From assembly GCA_937864895.1 (NCBI GenBank), contig CALMDF010000441.1, forward strand, positions 1 through 8,884: a DNA stretch of 8,884 nt. The letters run 5' to 3'. Below the pieces are notes generated by a model, which was not told where the DNA came from, ran no database searches, and saw only the letters and a program-made list of their open reading frames with translations. Below are positions 1 to 5,321 of this stretch, piece by piece. The number at the start of each line of letters is the position of its first letter. Positions within the stretch are counted from its first letter, which is position 1. The stretch is from an uncultured Holophagales bacterium. GTDB lineage: Bacteria; Acidobacteriota; Thermoanaerobaculia; UBA5066. The position numbers were made by a program, and so were the translations under genes.

Positions 1-1135
1 AGAGGTCGAGCATCGCCTCGAGCGAGGCGGCCCCGCCCTCGCGACGGCAGGTCCAGGCCCGCGCGAGCCAGAGGCCGTCCTCGAGACGCGTCGTGCCGTC
101 GGGCGTCTCGAGGACCCCGGCGTCCGACTCGAAGAGCGCGAGGGCGACGGGCTCCCCTTTCTTCCGTCGGACGAGCTCGCGCCGCTCCGCGAGCGGGACC
201 CATTCCTCCCCGCGCCTCACGCGGTGCCCCTTCACCTCCTCGATGACGAAGTCGATGGTGTCGGCGAAGCCGTAGGTGAAGCCCCCGGCGATGGCGCACG
301 TCCGGCCCATGACGAGGCCGGGGACACCCGGCACGGTCACGCCCGTCCGGAAGTCCCCGTCCGGGAGCTCGCCGACGACCTCGTACCAGATGGCCGGGAG
401 GCGGTTCACCTCGAGGTGCGGGTCGCTCGCGTAGAGCGCCGCGCCCGACGCCGAGAGGCGCCCGGCGATCGCGACGTTGTTGCTCGCGCGGAGCCCCGGG
501 AGCGGAGGGAGGGCCGGGACGAGCTCCGGCACGTGCCGGAGGGCCCGGATCTCGCCGAGGAGCGCGTCGTCGAGGCCGTCGAGGTGCGGCCGGAAAAGGC
601 GGGCGAGCTTCCCGCGGTCGACGCCCGCGCGAAGCGCCTGGAGAACGAACGTCTCCGCGTCCCCCTGCGCCTGGGCGAGGCCGACGAAGCTCATGAGGCG
701 GAGCGTCAGGAGCGTGTCGGCGGGCGTCCAGGGCTCGGCCGGGACGCCGAGGAGGCCGAGCTCCCACGGCCTTCCGCGCGCGAGCCGGGCGTTCACGCCC
801 GAGGCGTAGGCCTCGGCCAGCTCGAGCGCCCGGCCCCCGAGCCGCGAGGCCTCCTCGGCCGACGCGGCCGCGAAGAGGTTCCTGCGCATGAAGAGGTCGA
901 TCGCGAGCGAGGCGGGCGAATCGTCGAGGAGCTCGGCGAGCCGGCCCTGGCCGATCACCTTCACGAGGAGCATCTGGAGCGCCCGGTCGTGGGCGTGGGC
1001 GTAACCGTACGCCGCCGCCAGGGCCAGGTCGTCGGCCGCGGCGGCGTGGACCACGCCGTGCCCGTCCCGCCGGAGCGTGAAGGTGCGTCCCGCGGCCGCG
1101 AAGGCGCGTGTCGATCGCCCGATCCGTGGTCTCAC
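1..1135 (-). CDS. Penicillin acylase (S45) family Ntn hydrolase, C-terminus off window
   Basis: The frame runs leftward from a GTG at 1135 and stays open to base 1 (378 codons seen, no stop). Family members are usually 700-800 aa, so about half is present. Residues 21-70 (LRRDGHGVVHA, then AAYGYAHAHDRALQM and GQGRLAELL) match the S45 alpha-chain start. Residues 218-241 (SNNVAIAG, then SASG and ASDPHL, followed by WYEVVGEL) match the beta-chain start. Known family members cut themselves autocatalytically so that this Ser becomes the N-terminal nucleophile; here it would be Ser218 (bases 482-484). The family hydrolyses amide bonds of beta-lactams, acyl-homoserine lactones or similar amides; the substrate cannot be told here. 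No signal peptide is seen: the acylase domain starts almost at residue 16, whereas many relatives are periplasmic. The residue before Ser218 is Ala rather than the usual Gly, and the usual Trp after SNN is Val. A TAGAAT box lies 8 nt before the GTG. Confidence 0.85.
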   Translation of the reverse strand, partial: MRPRIGRSTRAFAAAGRTFTLRRDGHGVVHAAAADDLALAAAYGYAHAHDRALQMLLVKVIGQGRLAELLDDSPASLAIDLFMRRNLFAAASAEEASRLGGRALELAEAYASGVNARLARGRPWELGLLGVPAEPWTPADTLLTLRLMSFVGLAQAQGDAETFVLQALRAGVDRGKLARLFRPHLDGLDDALLGEIRALRHVPELVPALPPLPGLRASNNVAIAGRLSASGAALYASDPHLEVNRLPAIWYEVVGELPDGDFRTGVTVPGVPGLVMGRTCAIAGGFTYGFADTIDFVIEEVKGHRVRRGEEWVPLAERRELVRRKKGEPVALALFESDAGVLETPDGTTRLEDGLWLARAWTCRREGGAASLEAMLDL

Positions 1136-1143
1136 GACCGGGC

Positions 1144-1149
1144 ATTCTA
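1144..1149 (-). promoter_or_regulatory. -10-like box TAGAAT of the S45 acylase gene
   Basis: Read on the minus strand, TAGAAT (5/6 to TATAAT) ends 8 nt before the GTG at 1135. Transcription would start at or next to the start codon. I see no Shine-Dalgarno sequence and no good -35. It sits in the 49-nt gap after the stop of the upstream gene. Confidence 0.5.
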
Positions 1150-1184
1150 TGGGCAGGAAGGGGGGATGCCGGGAGGACGGCCCG

Positions 1185-1481
1185 TCAGTGCCCGGAGCAG
1201 CCGGGGACGCGGCCGAGCGAGGCGACGTCCCCCTCGAGCGCCAGCTTCCCCTTCGACGAGAGGAAGGCGAGGAGCCCCTCGAAGTCGAACCGGTCGCCGT
1301 GGCAGTTGCCGTAGAGCGCGTCGTCGCCGAACGCCGCCGCCGCCAGGACCTTCAGCTCGGCCACCGGGAGGCTGCCGCCGCGACCGGCCAGGATCCCGAG
1401 GATCTCGTGGCCGAAGACGAAGCCGTCGCCCTCGTGAGAGTGGTCGTGGTGATGTTCGTGGTCGTGGGCGTGCATCGACAT
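1185..1481 (-). CDS. YecH/DUF2492-like putative metal-binding protein with His-rich N-terminus
   Basis: A 98-aa protein. Residues 22-98 resemble the small YecH (DUF2492) family: GHEIL at 24-28, an Ala-rich helix ending in FG (51-52), a Cys at 60, LLAFLSSKGK at 70-79, and a C-terminal CSGH (95-98). Family members are about 75-80 aa, annotated as probable metal-binding proteins because of conserved His and Cys; no reaction is established. Here there is an added N-terminal tail with 8 His in the first 16 residues, alternating with Asp, Glu, Ala and Ser, as in metal-chelating tails of nickel or zinc chaperones. It has no signal peptide or membrane segment, so it is probably cytosolic. The ATG at 1481 is chosen because a TAGGGT box ends 7 nt before it; an ATG two codons later is possible. 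It is not clearly in an operon: the flanking genes have their own promoter-like boxes. Confidence 0.75.
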   Translation of the reverse strand: MSMHAHDHEHHHDHSHEGDGFVFGHEILGILAGRGGSLPVAELKVLAAAAFGDDALYGNCHGDRFDFEGLLAFLSSKGKLALEGDVASLGRVPGCSGH

Positions 1482-1488
1482 GGCGCGA

Positions 1489-1494
1489 ACCCTA
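1489..1494 (-). promoter_or_regulatory. -10-like box TAGGGT of the YecH-like gene
   Basis: On the minus strand TAGGGT (TAnnnT type) ends 7 nt before the ATG at 1481. This spacing implies a leaderless or near-leaderless transcript. A G-rich stretch lies just upstream, and no -35 consensus is seen. Confidence 0.45.
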
Positions 1495-1506
1495 GCACGC
1501 CCCCCT

Positions 1507-1540
1507 CCGGGCCGGGATGACGGACGTCATGCCGGCCGGG
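1507..1540. repeat. Imperfect inverted repeat between the DUF2891 and YecH-like genes
   Basis: The core is a perfect 6-bp dyad, ATGACG and CGTCAT (1517-1522 and 1525-1530), separated by GA. After one mismatch on each side it extends with GGCCGG-type arms of 6 bp. It sits 12 nt past the DUF2891 stop and about 25 nt upstream of the YecH-like -10 box. It could be an operator for the downstream gene or a terminator stem for the upstream gene, but no T-run follows on the minus strand, so the terminator reading is weak. Confidence 0.5.
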
Positions 1541-1552
1541 CCTCCCCGCCCC

Positions 1553-2668
1553 TCAGCGCGGGATCGCCGGCGGCAGGCCGCGCCCCGTCTCGAGGTAGAC
1601 GGCGAAGGTGCCGAGCCAGTGGCTCCCCTCGTAGTGCTCGGAGGTGACGCTCGGGAGGCTCGCCTTCGCGTGGGCGCCGGCGGTCGCGCGGAGGGACCGG
1701 ATCCGGGGATCCCCCTTCGGCAGCCCCGCGGCGATTCCCTGGAGCATCCAGGCCCGCGAGAGGTTCAGGCCGTCGAGGTGGACGAGCTTGCCGTCGGTCC
1801 GGTCGGTGACGATTCCCGGGGCGAGCCACGTCGCCGACCCGTTCACGGGGAGCTCGGGAAGGAAGCCGGTGAGCCACTTCGCAAACTTCTCCGGCGGGAG
1901 GACCCGCCGCATGAGGTCCGCCTCGGCGATGCAGGGGGAGAGGAAGTCCTGCCCGGAGGGCTCGTAGGAGATCGGGCAGCGCCGGTCCTTCTCGTAGAGC
2001 TCGCCGACGCGTCGGGCGAGGACCTCGGCTTTCTCCATTTCTCCCGCGCCGCGCGCCCAGTCGAGGACGAGGCCGAACGCGAAGGCCGTCTGCGGGTGCT
2101 CCCCCTCCCGGATCGGGTAGGCGAGCTTCGGGACCCAGGCGAAGAGCATCTCGGCCGACTTCGCCTCGAGCGGCGCGAGGGCCTTCGACCACGCCTTCGC
2201 CTCGGGGTCGTCCCACTCCCTGAGCTCGGCGGCGAGCTGGAGGAGCCAGGCGAGGCCGTAGGGCCGCTCGAACCCGACGCGCCCGGGCGCGGACAGGTAG
2301 GCGACCTCGCCCGCGACGTTCGCCCCGGTGAGGCTCTTCGCGAGCGCGGCGCGCGCCTCGGCCGCGAACGGGGCCGAGGGGTGGAGGCGGGCGAGCCGGG
2401 CGAGGAGCCAGTGCCCGTGGACGGAGGAGTGCCAGTCGAAGCAGCCGTAGAACGCGGGCGTCAGCTCGCGCGGAGGCTTCGCGTCGGCGTCGGCGTTCAT
2501 CACGTGCGCGATCTTGTTCGGGTACTCCTTGTGGACGCAGTCGAGCGCGAGCCGCGCGAAACGGCCGGCGGCGGCCGGATCCAGCCCGGCGTCGGCGGCG
2601 GCCGCCGGCGAGGGAGCGAAGGCGAGGAGGACGAGGAGGGCGGGAGCGAAGAGAGCTCGCGTGCGCAC
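1553..2668 (-). CDS. Exported DUF2891 family protein
   Basis: A 371-aa protein. Residues 1-25 form a Sec signal peptide: basic MRTR, a hydrophobic core, then an Ala-rich cleavage region ending near Ala25. The mature part matches DUF2891 as I know it: PNKI near 50, CFDWHSSVHGHW at 76-87, ERPYGLAWLL at 134-143, HPQTAFAFGL at 191-200, EPSGQDFLSPC at 236-246, HLDGLNLSRAW at 297-307, and YEGSHWLGTFAVYL at 346-359. No function is established for this family. The helical spacing and the conserved His, Trp, Glu and Asp residues suggest an alpha/alpha-toroid fold like glycan-active enzymes, which is inference only. Four Cys in the mature chain (44, 76, 231, 246) could form disulfides outside the cytoplasm. 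The GTG start at 2668 is supported by the signal peptide and by a TAGAAT box 5 nt upstream. The length looks full. Confidence 0.85.
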   Translation of the reverse strand: MRTRALFAPALLVLLAFAPSPAAAADAGLDPAAAGRFARLALDCVHKEYPNKIAHVMNADADAKPPRELTPAFYGCFDWHSSVHGHWLLARLARLHPSAPFAAEARAALAKSLTGANVAGEVAYLSAPGRVGFERPYGLAWLLQLAAELREWDDPEAKAWSKALAPLEAKSAEMLFAWVPKLAYPIREGEHPQTAFAFGLVLDWARGAGEMEKAEVLARRVGELYEKDRRCPISYEPSGQDFLSPCIAEADLMRRVLPPEKFAKWLTGFLPELPVNGSATWLAPGIVTDRTDGKLVHLDGLNLSRAWMLQGIAAGLPKGDPRIRSLRATAGAHAKASLPSVTSEHYEGSHWLGTFAVYLETGRGLPPAIPR

Positions 2669-2673
2669 GGGCG

Positions 2674-2679
2674 ATTCTA
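2674..2679 (-). promoter_or_regulatory. -10-like box TAGAAT of the DUF2891 gene
   Basis: TAGAAT on the minus strand ends 5 nt before the GTG at 2668, within the 34-nt gap after the kinase stop. No Shine-Dalgarno sequence precedes the GTG. The spacing points to a leaderless mRNA, so the DUF2891 gene is probably transcribed separately from the kinase. The -35 is weak. Confidence 0.5.
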
Positions 2680-2702
2680 GGCTCGTCGCGAAGAGGCCCG
2701 GC

Positions 2703-4529
2703 TCAATCGGGGTGGGCGACGACCTTCACGCGAAGCTTCGCGGCGCGCGGGAAATCCAACGTCTTCATCTGCACCGAGACCCGGTTCGTGTCCGCGGCCT
2801 CGGTTCCGTTCAAGGTCCGCTCCTGGACCCCGGAACCGATCTCCCTCCCCGCGTCGTCGAGGACCCAGACGCGGTAGAGGCACTTCCAGTCGTCGTCGTC
2901 GCGGTTCGAATACGTGAACTTCACCGTCAGCTTCGTCGTGTCGCCCGGCTTGCCCGCGGCCTTCCGGACCTCGTCGGGCTCCGGCCAGGAGGTCACTTCG
3001 ACCGACTCGATCGTGACGAAGCGGTCATCGATCCCGAGGGGGATCGACTCCTTCGTCCGGAACGGAACGGTCTTCTCGAAGCGAGGGGCCGCGCTCGCCG
3101 TCTCCGCCGTCTTCGGAGCGCTCGCGGACTCCGGGACGGACACGGGGGCCGGCTCGGGAGTCGGCGCGACGGCGACGTTCCCCTGGGACGGGCTCCTCCG
3201 ATCGGGCGTCGGGGTGGCCCGGGCGGGAACCGTCGGCGGGGGCGCCGTCGGGACTCCCAGCTCCTCGATCGTCACGGTGGAGGATTCGTCGGCGGGCGCC
3301 TCCGAGGTCTCCGCGGGCGCCTCCGTGGGCGTCGCGAGCACGTCTCCTTCCGCCGTCGTCGCGGGCGCCTGCTCGCCGGCCGGCGTCGCCGCGGGGACGA
3401 CCACGGCGTCCGCGGGAGGCTCGACCGGGGCCCCCTTCGGGCGGAAGAGCACCCAGCCGACCCCCGCCGCCGCACCGACGAAGAGGACCGCCACGACGAC
3501 GATGGCCGCCACGACCGCGCCGGTCGGGTGGCCGGACGGCGCGGGACGCCGCACCGTGACCCCCGTCTGCGGGGCGGGGAGGGTCAGTGCCGGCCGGAGC
3601 GTCATCGGCGTCGAAGCGCCGGGAGGCGGCGTCGCGCCCGAGCCGGCGATCCAGGTCGGGTCGAGCGGCCTCGCGGACCGAACGGCCGTCGAGGGGCGCG
3701 CCGGCATCGCCGTGCCGAGCGCCTCCGCCAGAGCCGTCACCATTTCCCGGCACGTGCCGTAGCGGTCCTGCGGCTTCTTGGAGAGGGCCTTCGCGAGGAC
3801 GGTGTCGACCTCGGGGGGGAGGCCGGGGACGAAGGACGAAGGGGGGGGCGGCGCCTCCCTGAGGTGCTTGTCGAGGACGGCGAAGGGCGACTCGCTCCGG
3901 AAGGGGGTGCGCCCGGTGAGGAGCTCGAACGCCACGATACCGAGCGCGTACTGGTCGGCCCGCGGATCGACGGAGCGCCCGATCGCCTGCTCGGGGGCCA
4001 TGTAGGCGGGCGTGCCGACGACCATCCCCGCGGCCGTCAGCTCGGAGGAGACCTCCGTGTTCTTGGCGAGTCCGAAGTCGGCGAGCAGGAGGCTCCCGGA
4101 GGCGTCGACGAGGACGTTCGAGGGTTTGACGTCGCGGTGGAGGACGCCCCTGGAGTGGGCGTGGTCGAGCGCGGCGGCGATCGCCGAGAGGGCCTCGACG
4201 GCCTCTTCTCCCGGCATGGGCCCCTGGATGAGCTCCTTGAGGCTCCCGCCCGGCAGGAGGGGCATGACGAGGTAGGTGACTCCGGCCTCGGTCCCGAAGT
4301 CGTAGATCGGGAGGATGCGGGGGTGCTCGAGCTGCGCCGCGAGGCGCGCCTCGCGGACGAACCGCTCGCGGAACTCGAGCTCGTCGGCGATCTCGTCCCT
4401 GACGACCTTCACGGCGACGCTCCGGTGGAGCCCCTCGTCGAAGGCCTCCCAGACCTCGGCCATCCCTCCCGCGCCGAGCTTGCGCGAGAGGACGTAGCGA
4501 CCGAGCCTTCGCCCCGCCTCGACCGTCAC
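2703..4529 (-). CDS. Membrane-anchored Hanks-type Ser/Thr protein kinase with a novel C-terminal domain
   Basis: A 608-aa protein phosphorylating Ser/Thr of unknown partners. The kinase domain spans about residues 12-272: glycine loop LGAGGMAEVW (18-27), ATP-anchoring Lys41 in VAVK, helix-C Glu near 60, catalytic HRDVKPSN (131-138, Asp133), DFG (151-153), APE (178-180) and Asp192 in DQYALG. All key residues are present, so it should be active. A proline-rich juxtamembrane stretch follows, then one membrane segment (about 337-361). Outside is a Pro/Ala/Thr-rich linker (364-482) and a beta-rich domain (484-608) that I do not recognise; there are no PASTA repeats. The GTG start overlaps the stop of the YkgJ-like gene by 4 nt, with GGAGG 10 nt upstream. 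The frame stays open further upstream, but that part runs inside the neighbour and has no kinase similarity. The outside domain may sense an envelope signal (inference). Confidence 0.92.
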   Translation of the reverse strand: MTVEAGRRLGRYVLSRKLGAGGMAEVWEAFDEGLHRSVAVKVVRDEIADELEFRERFVREARLAAQLEHPRILPIYDFGTEAGVTYLVMPLLPGGSLKELIQGPMPGEEAVEALSAIAAALDHAHSRGVLHRDVKPSNVLVDASGSLLLADFGLAKNTEVSSELTAAGMVVGTPAYMAPEQAIGRSVDPRADQYALGIVAFELLTGRTPFRSESPFAVLDKHLREAPPPPSSFVPGLPPEVDTVLAKALSKKPQDRYGTCREMVTALAEALGTAMPARPSTAVRSARPLDPTWIAGSGATPPPGASTPMTLRPALTLPAPQTGVTVRRPAPSGHPTGAVVAAIVVVAVLFVGAAAGVGWVLFRPKGAPVEPPADAVVVPAATPAGEQAPATTAEGDVLATPTEAPAETSEAPADESSTVTIEELGVPTAPPPTVPARATPTPDRRSPSQGNVAVAPTPEPAPVSVPESASAPKTAETASAAPRFEKTVPFRTKESIPLGIDDRFVTIESVEVTSWPEPDEVRKAAGKPGDTTKLTVKFTYSNRDDDDWKCLYRVWVLDDAGREIGSGVQERTLNGTEAADTNRVSVQMKTLDFPRAAKLRVKVVAHPD

Positions 4530-5287
4530 CGGCCGAATCCCTCCCCGGTCCGGTCCCGGGTGAAGCGCGCGTAGACGCTCCGCAGGAGCTCCGGGCCCGG
4601 GTGGAGGGCCTCGCCGTCGAGGTTTGCAGCGGCGAACGCCGGCGCGAGGACGAGCGGAACCCAGCTGATCGAGCCCGGGTCCCCTCCCCCGGCCTCCTCG
4701 AGGGCGACGGCAGCCCAGACGCGCGTCGGGAGATGGACCGTGTCGACGGACCGGGGCGTCGGGGCGGCGCAGAAACCGGGCGGCGAGGTCACGAGGTACT
4801 CGCGGCAGGCGATGGGCCGGTCCGCGTAGATCGAGCAGCTCTCGCTTTCGAGAAACGGGCACGCGATTCCGAGCGCGAAGTAGGCGAGCCCCTTTTCGGT
4901 CCGCTCGGCGGCGGTCCACTCCCCTCTCCTCTCGAACGGCTCGAGGAGCCCCGGTTCCGCCAGACGCCGGAGGGCGTCGGCGAAACGGGCCTTCACCTCG
5001 GTCCTTCGAGGCTCGGGCAGCTCCTCGACGAGGGCCGCGATCTGCCGCGCCTCGGCGGGGGCGACGGGAACGACCTGCCGGCAGCAGGCCCCGCAGCCAG
5101 CCGAGCAGGTGACCGGCTTTCCGGCGGCGGCCGACTGCGCGGCCGCGTGGGAGACGAGCGCGTCCGCCGTCGCCTGGAGAGCCGGAAGGAGGCTCCGCAT
5201 CGGGACCTCGCCCATCGGAACGTCCATCTCCACGCGGACGTGACCTCCGGGGAGGTTCAGCTCCGCCGTCAGCCGACGGGACTCCAC
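4526..5287 (-). CDS. YkgJ-type Cys-cluster protein (UPF0153/CxxCxxCC family)
   Basis: A 253-aa soluble protein. The Cys cluster CSAGCGACC (61-69: Cys61, 65, 68, 69) is followed by CPFL (Cys143), CSIYADRP (Cys151) and CREY (Cys161), plus Cys173. This is the layout of the UPF0153/YkgJ family, thought to bind iron or zinc; the cluster type and reaction are not known. The first Cys spacing is CxxxCxxCC rather than CxxCxxCC. Residues 1-55 are an N-terminal extension with no motif I recognise, and the C-terminal part (about 180-253) is also unassigned. The GTG start at 5287 is preferred because AAGGG lies 6 nt upstream. An out-of-frame ATG at 5301 opens a 10-codon ORF across this start. The gene is translationally coupled to the Ser/Thr kinase downstream, so the two may act together. 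Confidence 0.82.
   Translation of the reverse strand: MESRRLTAELNLPGGHVRVEMDVPMGEVPMRSLLPALQATADALVSHAAAQSAAAGKPVTCSAGCGACCRQVVPVAPAEARQIAALVEELPEPRRTEVKARFADALRRLAEPGLLEPFERRGEWTAAERTEKGLAYFALGIACPFLESESCSIYADRPIACREYLVTSPPGFCAAPTPRSVDTVHLPTRVWAAVALEEAGGGDPGSISWVPLVLAPAFAAANLDGEALHPGPELLRSVYARFTRDRTGEGFGR
4540..4544 (-). promoter_or_regulatory. Shine-Dalgarno GGAGG of the kinase gene
   Basis: GGAGG within a G-rich run on the minus strand, 10 nt before the GTG at 4529 and inside the last codons of the YkgJ-like gene. Together with the 4-nt GTGA overlap (4526-4529), it fixes the kinase start and points to translational coupling. Confidence 0.55.
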
Positions 5288-5301
5288 CGTCGTCCCTTCA
5301 T
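5269..5301 (-). CDS. Possible upstream mini-ORF (10 aa) overlapping the YkgJ-like start
   Basis: ATG at 5301 begins MKGRRWSPVG and then stop. It lies 8 nt after a TCTAAT box, the spacing of a leaderless start, and overlaps the first 19 nt of the YkgJ-like gene in another frame. It could be a regulatory leader ORF or chance; there is no homology evidence for so short a peptide. Confidence 0.25.
   Translation of the reverse strand: MKGRRWSPVG
5294..5298 (-). promoter_or_regulatory. Shine-Dalgarno AAGGG for the YkgJ-like GTG start
   Basis: AAGGG within GAAGGGA on the minus strand, 6 nt before the GTG at 5287. It supports this start over other in-frame codons. It also lies inside the mini-ORF, so ribosomes on the mini-ORF would cover it. 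Confidence 0.45.
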
Positions 5302-5309
5302 GCGACGGA

Positions 5310-5315
5310 ATTAGA
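5310..5315 (-). promoter_or_regulatory. -10-like box TCTAAT of the YkgJ-like gene and kinase
   Basis: TCTAAT (5/6 to TATAAT) on the minus strand lies in the 34-nt gap after the acyl-CoA synthetase stop. It is 8 nt before the mini-ORF ATG and 22 nt before the GTG at 5287. Its local A/T richness stands out in this sequence. No clear -35 is seen. It would drive the two-gene unit separately from the synthetase. Confidence 0.5.
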
Positions 5316-5321
5316 ACAGAC

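Noticed and set aside
224..1495. Long plus-strand open frame (423 codons)
   Set aside because: It is the antisense of the S45 acylase and YecH-like genes. Its product is a low-complexity Arg/Glu/Gly-rich string with no domain, typical of antisense frames in high-GC DNA.
1527..2216. Alternative minus-strand frame of 229 codons inside the DUF2891 gene
   Set aside because: Its product is Arg/Pro/Gly-rich without motifs, while the overlapping frame has a signal peptide and the conserved DUF2891 blocks.
3292..3370. Repeated GCGGGCGCCT (near 3292, 3313 and 3361) as a possible DNA repeat array
   Set aside because: It lies in the kinase linker and encodes recurring Ala/Pro/Glu-type residues in frame, so it is explained by low-complexity protein sequence.
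2514..4574. Plus-strand open frame of 686 codons
   Set aside because: It lies opposite the Ser/Thr kinase, which has all its catalytic motifs on the minus strand. The plus product is Arg/Gly/Asp-rich with no motif.
4530..4919. N-terminal extension of the kinase frame up to 4919
   Set aside because: The extension overlaps the YkgJ-like gene, has no domain and no start signal. The GTG at 4529 with GGAGG, just before the kinase domain, is a better start.
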